Part shown: positions 1 through 11,374 of the stretch, piece after piece
Position numbering within the stretch: position 1 is the stretch's first letter
How the letters are laid out: the number at the start of each line of letters is the position of its first letter
Position numbers and translations under genes: made by a program
The notes under the pieces: model-generated
Database searches by the model: none
Told to the model about the DNA's origin: nothing
The model's input: only the letters and a program-made list of their open reading frames with translations
From: Haliotis asinina
Lineage: Eukaryota > Mollusca > Gastropoda > Lepetellida > Haliotidae
NCBI RefSeq assembly: GCF_037392515.1
Contig: NC_090290.1
Span: 806,001-870,000, forward strand
Reading direction: 5' to 3'
DNA: 64,000 nucleotides

Positions 1-15
1 AGCTATTTCAAAGTA

Positions 16-1288
16 CAAGGGGATGTCAATAAGTTTTGAGCCTTGCATAGAAAAACACAAAATATTGGTATGAACCACATTTATTTTTCAACATAGTCCC
101 CTTGTGAGTCAAGACACTTGTTCCATCTTCTCTGCCAGGCGCTGATTCCATCTCTGTAGAAGGTGCCATTTTGGTCCTCAAACCAAGCCTCAGTAGCAGC
201 AATAAGGTCATCATCCTGAAATCTACGCCCATGCAACAGTTTCTTGAGATTTGGGAACAGATGGTAATCACTTGGTGACAGGTCTGGAGAGTAGGGGGGA
301 TGCAGCAAGATTTCGTACCCGCATTCCTGGACAGCAGCAGCTGCAACGCGAGAGGTGTGTACTGGAGCATTGTCTTGATGTAGAACTAGAAGAATACCAA
401 GTCTGATCTTGCCGCGGCACTTCTCCTTGACTGACTGTCGCACTTGCCTCAACAAGTTATCGTAATATTCCCCATTCATTGTTCTTCCTTTTGGTAAGTA
501 ATCTATGTGGATGACGCCTTTGCTATCCCAGAAGACTGTCGCCATTACCTTCTGCACTGATCTGGAGGCTTTGAAATTTTTGCTCCTGGGAGAAGTGACA
601 TGTTTCCATTCCATGGATTCTTGTTTGCTCTCAGGATCATAATGGTGGATCCAGGTTTCATCACAGGTTACTAGCCTAAAGTGAAAACCTTCTGGATTCT
701 AGTTGTATCTGGTTAGCATGGAGTTGCTTATTGTGACCCTTGTTTGCTTCATTTCATCTGTAAGCATTCTTGGCACCCATCTTGCGCACACCCTAGACAT
801 GACGAGGTGTTCGTAAAGAATTGTCTCGATGGATCCGTGTGAAATGCCTGTGGTCTCCTCTAACTAGTGGAGTGTGATTCGACGATTTTCCAGCACAAGT
901 CTATGCACTCTGTCAATGTTTTCCTGACTAGTGTTGTTGTTGGGCGACCTGGACGGGGGTCATCTTCAAGACTCTCTCTACCATGCTTAAATTCATTGAC
1001 CCATCGTTTGATGGTAGCAGATGAAGGGGAAGACTTCCCATAAACTGATGAAAGTCTTTCTTCAAGAACTAAAAACTTCATTACTGCTCTATACTCAGTT
1101 TTATTCATTTTCACTGCCGTGAGGGGGGTCTCTTTCTGCCAATGTGAGCTGTTCAATAACTTCTGAGAGTAGGATACCAAAACTTATATATCACATCAGC
1201 TACACCCCAAGGTTCAGTGTCGTACCATAGGCTGTGACACCTGGGTATGAAAAATGCTCAAAGCTCAAAACTTATTGACATCCCCTCG
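16..1288 (-). mobile_element. mariner-family DNA transposon, both ends preserved
   Basis: The ends are inverted repeats of about 26 bp (16-41 and 1263-1288) that match at 25 of 26 positions. The TA dinucleotides at 14-15 and 1289-1290 are the expected mariner target duplication. The 1,273-bp length is normal for mariner. The minus strand between the ends carries a broken transposase. The near-identical termini suggest fairly recent insertion or that the ends remain usable in trans; that is inference. Confidence 0.93.
81..1108 (-). pseudogene. mariner transposase, disrupted
   Basis: The enzyme would cut and paste the element through a DDE/D RNase-H-like core. The N-terminal helix-turn-helix region starts with MNKTEYRAVMKF near 1108 and includes the linker SLEDDPRPGRPTT. 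The catalytic motifs are all readable on the minus strand: TCDETWIHHYDPES (first Asp), VLHQDNAPVHTS (second Asp) and YSPDLSPSDYHLFP (third Asp, D,D34D spacing as in mariner). The frame is broken. The N-terminal part appears to lack several residues after KFLVLE, there is a frameshift near 920-950, and an in-frame TAG lies at 699-701 between the HTH and catalytic halves. The 177-codon frame at 81-614 is the intact C-terminal half. It is a non-functional copy with the catalytic triad still encoded. Confidence 0.9.
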
Positions 1289-1290
1289 TA

Positions 1291-1844
1291 CATGTCATCA
1301 GGCTACTCCATCTCCTTCCCCAGACTGTACAGTGGCCTCTGATGCTAGTTTTGATGCAGTGGTCAAACCACAGCTTTTAGTATGGATCGCCAACAATCTT
1401 CCACTTCCTCGAAGCACTTCACCTGCTGATTTACTCTCCTGCTTTGGAATGCGATTGGGAGACTTTGTGTTCATTACCTTCCCTCCACGGCCTTACATTA
1501 CGCAGCTTTGGAAGATCAAAGATGGTTTGGCTGCAGTGCATGTGCACAGCTTCTCATCGCTGACTGTCTCCCCTCCAGTAGATGATGACATTGCTTGGTT
1601 GGGATCCAAACAGTGGGTATATTCACCGTTTTTAGTTGAAGATTGGGAGCTTTTACATTTGGACGATGCTATCAGGAAGGTTATTGCCCCTCTGAACATG
1701 ATCTTGACAGCATCTAAAGCGGTTGCTAAGGCATTCTCACATCAGCAGGTTTATATTCGAGTGACAGTGGTTATGATTGAGCAATTTCAATCCATCCTCA
1801 ACCAGCTGGCTCACTTCTTCTCCTATATGACAGCCATTCACTGA
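1291..1844 (+). other. open frame of unknown nature beside mariner
   Basis: An open frame of about 185 codons runs from the mariner end to a stop at 1844. Its only upstream ATG (1254) lies inside the mariner, so it has no start of its own. The encoded sequence is not low-complexity and has a helical-looking C-terminal part (around VWIANNLPLPRS and QFQSILNQLAHFF). Downstream to about 2290 the same style of sequence continues with stops and frame changes. This could be the remnant of a retroelement gag or of a host exon. I do not recognise it. Confidence 0.25.
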
Positions 1845-3730
1845 GGTCCTCACATATATCCTCCTGGGAGGATACATACCTCACTGACCTGTTCTGACTG
1901 TTCCCTGATCAGGTAGAACTTTATTCATTGAAGCGATTAGGGAGGTGGCTGATACAGTTGGGAAAGATGCACATCTGCAGGTGTCGATGGAGTTGCTAAA
2001 GTACCAACGCATGCAAGTCAAGGATCCCTTGTGACCATGGCGAACTGCTCGATATGTACTGTCTGATCCAGATTTGCAGTCTGATACAATACAGCCATTA
2101 TAGCTCCTCACGTCAGAGTGCTTGATTCGGCAGCATTGTTCTCCCTTTCCTTGACGCGAAATCCTTATCTCTGACGGTGGACAGATGAGTTGAACGTTAG
2201 TGGAGGTATTTGTTAAGAGCTGTTCACCCCATCTCACCACCTGTAAGTGGACACTTCCCTTCACTGATAGCCCATGTCTATAGTAATAAGGTAATTGCAA
2301 CAAATAAAGCTCTACAAAGCGAATGCTTATACAGTATATAGTGATAACCTTTCACTGCTTAAACTGATCAAGGAGATTTGATCGTACATTATTTTTAAGC
2401 CAAAAGTGCTAAGTATATATTGGGTGAGCGAAATACAATACAATCCAGTATCCCGTTGGGATAGGCTACAATACGCTTGACACTTGATAACAATGGAAAA
2501 TCAACAACAGCATTTGAAGAATATAAATTGTACATGACATTACAAGGAAATGGTATTTAATTTGCCATTACAACATTTTAGTCCAGTTTTAGTTCAGTTT
2601 GATATAATTCTTACTTTTATGGATGTACAGTTGTGATATCTATCTAATTCACTGTAGATCATAAAACCTGATTGCAGTAACCATATAATTTATGGAAATC
2701 TGTTTCTTAACCTTTTCAGCTCAGGCCTTTAGCAAGGACCGATGTTGACCAAGCGGTTCCATATCTTTGATAATCTATTTCATTATTTCTGTAACAGTGC
2801 TTTTAATAGAAAAAAATAAGTGCTCATCAGCGAAGGATGGCTTCTGTGTTAATTAGCTCATTAATGAACTATGCCACCTATGGGTACCCTATAGCAACAT
2901 GGCTGTTCCCACTTTCGTTGTAGGGATGGGGAAGCACCACCTATGTGCACTGAACCATTAATTAATGTCTCACATCTAGGTGTTCTCACAAATGGGGAGA
3001 CACCAGCTCATCTGCAAGCAACTTATTCCTCCTCATAAAAAACAGTGATTGTTTGTTAAACAACTTTTGGATTCCATCTCCAAAATTATGAGACAGATCA
3101 TGAGAGTTTGACGATTTCATATGATTGCAAAATCTGGTTTTGTTACAAATATTAATTTTTTTGTCAGTGAGCAATTCATTAGTCACAAATGAAATGAAGT
3201 GGACTTCAATTTCTAATGAGTTTTGCTTTAGGAATTCAGTAGAAACTCACCATGCTTACATCTTAACTTGTGTCTAATTTGACATATCTTTACATAGATG
3301 AAACTGTATGTTTTCTCCCAAGTGACTATCTAGTACAGTTAGATAGTAAAATACTTCCTAATGTGTAAATCAGTAATATTAGGAAAGTTAGACTTTTGTA
3401 ATATGATACAAAAAGCAGAATCTTCTTGTATCAGTGAATGGAGATAAATAGGCCATCCAGTGTCAAGGTATACTGTCTGTCTGTTTGTCTGTGTGCTGGA
3501 GCTGTAACAAATGCACTATATGGTGAATATGATGTGTAATACGAACATCAGGTTCTGTTGTCAAGGGACTGAATACATGGTTTGACTCTGAGGTTGGACT
3601 ATTATCTATATATTGTCCAAAGTCTGGGGACACATTTTTTAAAAGAAAAATGATCTTTTATATTCCACATAGTCCACACTATATTTGATGCACTTTTTGA
3701 CAGATAATAAATCATGTCCCTGTATTTCAG
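1845..3730. other. non-coding stretch 5' of the galactosyltransferase exon
   Basis: I see no supported gene. From about 1845 to 2290 there is decayed coding-like sequence continuing from the open frame upstream. A short CTGT-rich microsatellite lies at about 3474-3494. The right end is the intron that finishes with the acceptor TGTATTTCAG at 3721-3730. Confidence 0.5.
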
Positions 3731-4407
3731 AGCAGTCCAGTGCCATCGCCCATGAGCTGGCAGTGAAGATCCGTGTGCTGTGCTGGGTGATGACGAACCC
3801 ATCCAACATCCAAACCAAGGCCATGCATGTTAAGGCCACTTGGGGCAAGCGCTGTAACGTGTTGCTCTTTATGAGTTCAGAGGTAGACGCCACTCTACCT
3901 GCTATCAAACTTCCTGTTTCTGAAGGTCGCAATAACCTCTGGGCAAAGACGAAAGAAGCATTTAAATATGTCTACACCAACCATTTTAATGATGCTGACT
4001 GGTTTCTGAAAGCTGATGATGATACATATGTTATTCTGGAAAATTTACGACACTTTTTAAGCGATAAAGATACACAGAAACCGCTGTACTATGGCAGAAG
4101 GTTTAAGCCATATGTTAGCCAAGGTTATATGAGTGGAGGGGCTGGGTATGTCCTTAGTAAAGATGCCTTGAAACGATTTGTCGACAAAGCCGTGAACGAT
4201 CCAGGTAAATGCCGGAATGACAATGGCGGGGCTGAAGATCTAGAGATGGGGCGGTGTTTGGAGAAAGTTGGGGTGTTGGCTGAGGACACACGAGATGAGC
4301 TTGGGCGTGAAAGGTTCCATCCGTTTGTTCCGGAGCATCACCTAATTCCGGGGATTCTGCCGGCTGATATGTGGTACTGGAGTTACAGCTATTACCCGGC
4401 AAAACAG
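3731..4407 (+). CDS. C1GALT1: C1GALT1-like catalytic exon
   Basis: The exon follows the acceptor TGTATTTCAG and ends before the donor GTAAGT at 4408. It enters with two bases of a split codon and leaves in phase 0. It encodes most of the glycosyltransferase fold, including the ADDDT metal site. Confidence 0.92.
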
Positions 4408-7400
4408 GTAAGTTTACATCTCACATCATGCATCACATCCAATCACGTCATAATGTCGTACATCACATCTTGTCACATCATACATCGCATCCTGTCACAT
4501 GCATTACATCCGCACGTCATTCATCACTTCCTGTCAGATCATACATCACATCTTAACACATCACATCCTATCACATGAACACATGTAACATCACATGCTG
4601 TCACATCACACATGACATCCTGTCACATCACACATGACATCCTGTCACATCACGCATCACATCCTGTCACATCATACATCACATCCTGTCATATCACACA
4701 TGACATCCTGTCACATCACACATCACATCCTGTCACATCATGCATCACGTCCTGTCACATCATACATCACATCCTCACATGCATCACATCCTGTCACATC
4801 ATACATCACATCCTGTCACATACATCACATTCTCACATCATATGTATACCATCCTGTCACATCATACATCACATCCTGTCACTTCACACATGACATCCTG
4901 TCACATCATACATCACATCCTCACATCATACATCACATCCTGTAACATACATCACATCCTCACATCATGCATCACATCCTGTCACATCATGCATCACATC
5001 CTGTCACATCACACATCACATCCTGTCACATCATGCATCACATCCTGTCACATCATACATCACATCCTCACATGCATCACATCCTGTCACATCATACATC
5101 ACATCCTGTCACATACATCACATTCTCACATCATATGTATACCATCCTGTAACATCATACATCACATCCTGTCACTTCACACATCACATCCTGTCACATC
5201 ATACATCACATCCTGTCACATCATACATCACATCCTGTCACATCATGCATCACATCCAGTCACATCATACATCACATCCTGTAACATGCATCACATCCTG
5301 TCACTTCATACATCACATCCTGTCACATCATACATCACATCCTGTCACATCATGCATCACATCCAGTCACATCATACATCACATCCTGTCACATACATCA
5401 CATTCTCACATCATATGTATACCATCCTGTAACATCATACATCACATCCTGTCACTTCACACATCACATCATACATCACATCCTGTCACATCATGCATCA
5501 CATCCAGTCACATCATACATCACATCCTGTCACATACATCACATTCTCACATCATATGTATACCATCCTGTAACATCATACATCACATCCTGTCACTTCA
5601 CACATCACATCCTGTCACATCATACATCACATCCTGTCACATCATGCATCACATCCAGTCACATCATACATCACATCCTGTCACATACATCACATTCTCA
5701 CATCATATGTATACCATCCTGTAACATCATACATCACATCCTGTCACTTCACACATCACATCATACATCACATCCTGTCACATCATGCATCACATCCAGT
5801 CACATCATACATCACATCCTGTCACATACATCACATTCTCACATCATATGTATACCATCCTGTAACATCATACATCACATCCTGTCACTTCACACATCAC
5901 ATCCTGTCACATCATACATCACATCCTGTCACATCATGCATCACATCCAGGCACATCATACATCACATCCTGTCACATACATCACATTCTCACATCATAT
6001 GTATACCATCCTGTAACATCATACATCACATCCTGTCACATCATATATCACAGACCCATGAAGGTCCCGGGGTAGAATGGACTTTCAACAACCCATGCTT
6101 GCCATTAAAGATGACTGTGTTTGTCGTAGGAGGCGACTAATGGGATTGGGTGGTCAGGCTTGCTGTCATCGGTTCCCAATTACCCACAGTGATGCTAATC
6201 ACTAGATTATCTGGAACAGATTCAACAGACTGCCACCATATAGCTGGAATAGTGTAGAGTGCCTAGTAAAACTAAACCCACTCACTCATTCATACATATA
6301 TTACATCCTGTAACATTATGCATCACATCCTGTAACATCATACATCAGATCCTGTCACTTCATACATCACATCCTGTCACATCACACATCATATCCTCAC
6401 ATCCTACATCACTTCCTGTCACATCCTACATCACATCCTGTAACATCATGCAACACATCATGTAACATCATACATCACATCCTGTAACATGCATCACATC
6501 CTGTCACTTCACACATCACATCCTGTCACACCATACATCACATCTTGTCACACCATACATCACATCAAGTCTAAGTAAATGTATTATTTTTAACACTGGT
6601 AAATGGTGAGTCAAACAAACAAAGTTCGCGGCAGCTAACCCTTGAGCAACTTATGACTGTCCTGTGAGATGGAATGGAATTAACCAATTAAACAACGGCT
6701 GCTAAAAGTACTATGAAGGGTTACATTTCTGCAAGATGACAGACTGGAATAAAAACAAAATGCTGGTTTGAGTAACTGTGTGTGTTACATCATGCATCAC
6801 ATACTCACCTCATGCATCACATACTCTCACATCATGTATCATGTACCCTCACATCATGTATCCCATACTTTCACATCATGCATCACATCCTGTCACCTGA
6901 TGCATCACTTACTTTCACATAATGCATCAAATACTCTCACATCATGTATCACATACTCTCATTTCTTGTCACATCTATCACATCTTGTCACAGCATATAT
7001 CATATAGCCTAGCATCTCATGCTAGTGCTGACATCATGCATTCCTCTCATGTGTGGTAGCTTAGTGATGAAAGCAGCCACATATCATGCCCAAACAAACC
7101 AAACAATATGATGACATATAACTGGAATGCTATTCAAAGCAGTCACATTCTAAACTCACTTGCTGAAATACTCGATGAAGCCTGTTACTAGTGTCGTAAG
7201 CCATGATATTGATTGAATATTGATAAGACCAGCATACAACCTAACTCACTTCTTCAATGAAAGCAGCATTATACCAAACCCAAAACTCGCTCGCTCGCTC
7301 ACTCACTCACTCACTCACTCACTCACTCACTGCTACAGGGCCCGGACTGCTGCAGTGACTACGCCATCACCTTCCACTACGTCTCCCCCAACATGATGTA

Positions 7401-7668
7401 CATCATGGAGTACATGATCTACCACTTGAAGCCGTTTGGTATCAGTGTTGTGGAGCAGTGCCCCGACAACAAGGAACAGGCACAGCTGACCAAGGTGGAT
7501 GCTGAGCCTCCGTTACAACACACAAAACAACTTGCCCCGTCTGGACAACATCAACACATAGATGTTAAAGTAGATAAACGTATGGAAAGTAAATCAATAA
7601 GTCATATGGATAAAAATGTTATTGTAGACTCTAAAAATACAGTTCACCAAAAGGATAGTGCATCATAG
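3731..7668 (+). CDS. C1GALT1: core-1 beta-1,3-galactosyltransferase (C1GALT1-like), 3' part
   Basis: The family enzyme adds galactose to GalNAc-Ser/Thr in the Golgi to make the core-1 (T) O-glycan, using UDP-Gal and a divalent metal. Two exons are in the window: 3731-4407 and 7339-7668, joined phase 0, about 335 codons in all. Readable family motifs in order are RVLCWVMTNPSN, HVKATWGKRCN, DADWFLKADDDTYVILENLR (metal-binding Asp triplet at 4015-4023), YYGRRFKPYVSQGYMSGGAGY, FHPFVPEHHLI, and across the junction YYPAKQ then GPDCCSDYAITFHYVSPN. The catalytic region looks complete. The cytoplasmic tail, membrane anchor and stem expected N-terminal to RVLCW must lie in upstream exons outside the window. 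The C-terminal tail after YHLKPFG is long, Lys/Gln-rich and unlike the catalytic part. Invertebrates often have several paralogues, so orthology to vertebrate C1GALT1 itself is inferred. Confidence 0.93.
4412..6052 (+). repeat. 22-bp intronic satellite, first block
   Basis: This is an imperfect tandem repeat of about 22 bp (core CATCACATCCTGTCACAT) filling the galactosyltransferase intron. It is overlaid by a longer period of about 130-140 bp marked by the variant TCTCACATCATATGTATACC, seen near 4830, 5120, 5400, 5535, 5695, 5835 and 5990. Open frames across it are repeat artefacts. It resumes at about 6296-6575 after a SINE, and a more diverged version lies at 6780-7000. Confidence 0.9.
6053..6290 (+). 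mobile_element. SINE inserted in the intronic satellite
   Basis: It starts GACCCATGAAGGTCCCGG and ends in a CTCACTCATT tail. It is flanked by near-identical CATATATCACA (6043-6053 region) and CATATATTACA (about 6295-6305), a likely target duplication. The same family recurs at 12735, 13360, 18805 (-), 25055, 37240 (-), 62028 (-) and 63296 (-). Confidence 0.85.
6296..7000 (+). repeat. 22-bp satellite continuation and diverged block
   Basis: The CATCACATCCTGTCACAT-like repeat resumes at 6296-6575. About 200 bp of unique sequence follows. A more diverged block of CATCATGCATCACATACTCTCA-like units then occupies 6780-7000. Confidence 0.75.
7285..7331 (+). repeat. (CTCA)n microsatellite, probable SINE tail
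   Basis: A run of CTCACTCA repeats ends only a few bases before the acceptor of the last galactosyltransferase exon. It probably belongs to a decayed SINE whose body is no longer clear. It sits where the polypyrimidine tract would be. Confidence 0.75.
7339..7668 (+). CDS. C1GALT1: C1GALT1-like terminal coding exon
   Basis: The exon begins after the acceptor CTGCTACAG (ends 7338), directly downstream of a CTCA-rich tract. It opens with GPDCCSDYAITFHYV, the conserved double-Cys segment of the family, and ends with TAG at 7666-7668. The last 75 or so codons are a divergent hydrophilic tail. Confidence 0.92.
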   Translation, partial: GPDCCSDYAITFHYVSPNMMYIMEYMIYHLKPFGISVVEQCPDNKEQAQLTKVDAEPPLQHTKQLAPSGQHQHIDVKVDKRMESKSISHMDKNVIVDSKNTVHQKDSAS

Positions 7669-8449
7669 TCATTCCGTCAGATGTCAATGTTATGTTTTGT
7701 TTTAAGAGGCTGGTCTCATTCATCATCTTAGTATTAACTTTGAACATTGAAATATTCATTTTCAGGGCCAAAAATGTATTTGATTGTAGCCCTGATAATG
7801 GACGGATTTAATCATATTGGGACTGGGGTGGGGATGGGAGTCTATGTTCTTGTTTTGTATAAACATTATTGCCAGAATTTATGGTGGCGTGAATTTTCTT
7901 AAAATTGTTTTCTGTGATAATGCTTTAGTCAAATTGATATTGCACTAAATAAGCCTTGAGTAGGATGTCGGCCATTTAAACATGGCCTCTCTCATATCAC
8001 GATGACCATGTTGATACCATTTGCACTGTCAGATTAATCTTCGTCACAAGATGTGACATTAATACTGGCATTTTGCTTTAATTGTTATTATTATCATGTT
8101 ATTATGAGTTTAGTTCTTGAAGGAAAATGCAGTCAAATGCCATTGTGTCGATGATGAAGTGACTTAGGACAATACATCAAGTTATAGAGATTCAAGGCAA
8201 CCCAACACTGGGACCAAACTTTTACTTCCAGACAACTGTAAGCCTGACACTGTAGTGTTTGACTGCTGGAATAGATTAGGAAATAATCAAAAAAACATGT
8301 CATGTGTTGAATATTCATATATTATCATGTAAATACCAAAGCAGATTTATTTCTGGTTATGTATACCAGTATATGTGCCAAGTTACTGTAAACAGTTTTC
8401 AACAACAGATAACTGGCATAAACCTCGCCTGTGCTTTATGGAAATTAGA

Positions 8450-8623
8450 GGTTGGAGTAACCTAGTGGTTTAAGCATCATGCTATAGACTAGAGTTTGAT
8501 TCTCTACACCTGTTCAATGTGTAAGGCCATTTTGTTGTCCTTCGCTGTGATATTGCTGAAATACAGCTACAAGCGTCACAAAACTAAACTCACTCACTCA
8601 CTCACACACTCACTCACTCACTT
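8450..8623 (+). mobile_element. tRNA-derived SINE
   Basis: An A-box-like segment (GTAACCTAGTGGTTTAAGC) and a B-box-like TAGAGTTTGATTCTC are followed by the family body ATATTGCTGAAATACAGC and a CTCA-repeat tail. It belongs to the same family as the copy at 20518. Confidence 0.75.
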
Positions 8624-8787
8624 AGCTAGTATGATACTTCATGCTGCACCAACAACATCAGAGAGTGTGACCGTTTCAACATGACCAGCAACATCACTAC
8701 ACAGCCATGTCTAGTGACCCATGTATATGTTGCCCTGATTGTAACACACTCAGTGTACACAAAGACTGTCTCCTATCAGCATTATAA

Positions 8788-8917
8788 CTTGTTCACTGGT
8801 CATGAGGGAAACATGGGCTCATGTACCCTCGATGTTTGTTAATGTTCTCTGAGCCCAAAAGACGAGGGGAACATAAACAAACATCGAGGGTACATCAACC
8901 CAAGGACCAGTGAGCAA
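8788..8917. mobile_element. palindromic MITE
   Basis: The two halves are inverted copies: GTTCACTGGTC on the left is mirrored by GACCAGTGAGCA on the right, and TGTACCCTCGATGTTTGTT by AACAAACATCGAGGGTACA. No coding capacity. The superfamily is not assigned. Confidence 0.75.
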
Positions 8918-10068
8918 TGTATTTATCTTACTGAATACCTCAATGCTAATTGTTTGAGGCATGGGTATAAGTCTTTTTGTAACCATCGATAGATTTTGTA
9001 GACATCTAGGAAAACAGATTTAGAGTTTTCTCCCTTCCATCAATGTACAGTGGCAAAATATTGGTAATTTCCATGCATCATACGTGATTCAGTGTTATTT
9101 GAGATAAAGAATTTCTAAAACGAAGTACCAAATGAGTTTGGCATTCTCAACTGGGTGTATAACCTATACTCACTTGTTAGCATGGTATATTGAAAAAAAT
9201 AGAAAAGTGCCCTGCAAATCAGAAAACAACATTTATGTGTGAGGTAAGGTAAGATCCAACGTCCCTCTTGTCAGTGAAAGGAGGCATTAATTTTCATATT
9301 TTCTGTGAGAATTTTCCCTAGATCAACAGCATTATTATAGAATTTGCGATACATACTTACTTAAGTCATTGTTTATATTGTTATCAAGGCGGCCATTTGG
9401 CTGATTCTTACTAGTAGACTATGTATGCAATCTATTTTTAGAGTTTGCTTCTTTTTTTTTAGAGTTTATACTTTTTACTACATTTAGGGAGGTCACAGAA
9501 TCTGTAAATGAAATAAAGAATAAAATTTTGTAAATAATATTAGGAGGATGATGATGATGATGTAAAACTCCCTATTGAACCCTTTGGCGAAAGTGAAAAG
9601 AAAAGCATTTCCTTTGTCTAATACCTATTTCTGTGAAGAGAGTTAAGCACTTGTCATGGGGCTGCATGTCAACACACACCTGGCTGAGAGCATATTGACT
9701 CCTATTGTTCTGTGTCAACAAAAGACAGACTGGGGACATCGATCGTACACTGTTTCAACACTATTCATTTTTTGCAGGAGACTCAGGGGGGTATTATGTT
9801 CTCTGTAATATATTTGTTGATTAAATACCACAAGCTCTAAATTGATGTTAGTTTTTTCAAGTGTTTAGATGTGATATTTAGACATTGAAGGTGGGAATTG
9901 ATGTTTTTGATATTAACCTGTTGACTTGATTTAAGTTTGTGAAATATTGTAGTTAACTATCTTCTTATACAAAGTTTCACCTCAAGTCTAAATGTTTTTA
10001 AAGTTACTTTTTCCAGACAGTCATTTGAACAGAAACATTGCGAAGAACTCAAAACACATGCTAAAAGT

Positions 10069-10221
10069 GGCGTTGGTGGGATAGCTTCATGGCGAGGTTT
10101 ATTCATTATGCTGAAGACCTAGGCTCATTTCCCCATGTGGGTGCAATGTGAAGACAATTTCTGGTGTCCCCTGCCTTTGTATGACTGGAAACTTTGCTAA
10201 AAGTGGTGTAAACCCAAACAC
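10069..10221 (+). mobile_element. SINE (tRNA-type family), diverged
   Basis: The body contains ACAATTTCTGGTGTCCCCTG and TTGCTAAAAGTGGTGTAAAC, shared with copies at 11270, 15800, 18571 and 20518. The promoter boxes are eroded. Confidence 0.6.
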
Positions 10222-11269
10222 AATAGCTCTAAAGCACAGCATGCCTCAGCTACTTTTTGGGATTTAAGTTTATGATTATAGTTATAGGTGACCGTGGCAG
10301 CTTCCTATAACTCACTCACCAAATCACCATTATCACCACCACCCTGAATAATCAACAAAAGGCAAGATACTATATGCATGACAACTCCTTTATTGTATTT
10401 GATGCAACATTTCAGTATTGATATACATACATGTCTATATCCTTACGTCATTTTTATGTCGGAGTCCAGAAGTTGCCATCAGTAATAGTGTGCCTTCATT
10501 GCTTCCATTCAGATTCTAAATGCCAGTCTGATAGACCATAAATGACATGACTCAGAACTAATAGACTAGTCAGTCATTCACTCACTTACTGAAAATCTCT
10601 GATTTGCCATTTCTGTGATCTAAGATATGTGATCGCTGTACCAGATGTGATAGCACTCTGGTACTACAAACCATCTTGGTCAGTCTGTCAGTCAAGCTTT
10701 TGTAATACTGCTGTATTATTGCAGAAAGCAGTATTTTATAAAAATTCTGATGATAAGGTTTTCTTAAAGTATACAAAAACTTTGATTTACAAAGTTACAG
10801 AATGGCTTGCATGAATACCTTGTGAAGGCAACTTTTTTTATGGATGTAAACTTTGTGTTGTTATGGTGTGTTTTTTGTCGAGGTCGTTATACCTTTTTCT
10901 AATTACCTGGTTTACAGATGTTTTAACAAAAAATATGGTGAGTAGTGAGGGGAGATGTTTTTAACACACTTGCGTATATCATATATGCCAGGCGCAGCAT
11001 GCCAGCTCAACAGCTAGTCTCTTTTCCACTCAGTTTAATAGAATATTTTAAAATTTAAATTTGCTATATTATCCCTTTTTTCTGCTTTCTTTGTGTTTTA
11101 TCAGCTTGGCAGCATAAAATAGCAAAAAAATGTAAGAGCATTTTTTTTCCACATTTTGTTCCCATTCTGGGTTGGCGGATCTATAAACCAACTAATGAAG
11201 AAAAAGGCCTTATAACATTGTCAAGCTGAGCAAAAATTTGTGATCAATTCAATATCTGACACTAAACAC

Positions 11270-11374
11270 CTGGGGTGCCATCCCCACATATGTACAGTGT
11301 ATGAAGCCCATTTCTGGTGTCACCTGCCATCATATTGCTGGAACACTACTTAATATGGTATAAAACTAAACCCA
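11270..11374 (+). mobile_element. SINE fragment
   Basis: The 3' part of the tRNA-type family: CCCATTTCTGGTGTCACCTG, then ATATTGCTGGAACAC and TAAAACTAAACCC. Confidence 0.55.

Larger units (their letters stand above)
7669..9540 (+). other. C1GALT1: probable 3' untranslated region of the galactosyltransferase gene
   Basis: No ORF is supported here. Two adjacent AATAAA hexamers at 9512-9517 and 9519-9524 make this the most likely cleavage region; another AATAAA is at 12029-12034. If transcribed, the region carries a tRNA-type SINE (8450-8623) and a palindromic MITE (8788-8917). Confidence 0.45.

Noticed and set aside
4408..4578. Extension of the galactosyltransferase frame past 4407
   Set aside because: The conserved sequence stops at a GTAAGT donor and continues in phase at 7339 with the GPDCCSD segment. 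The extension reads satellite.
4612..5724. Histidine/serine-rich open frames of 93-230 codons
   Set aside because: They are frame readings of the 22-bp intronic satellite and lie inside the galactosyltransferase intron.
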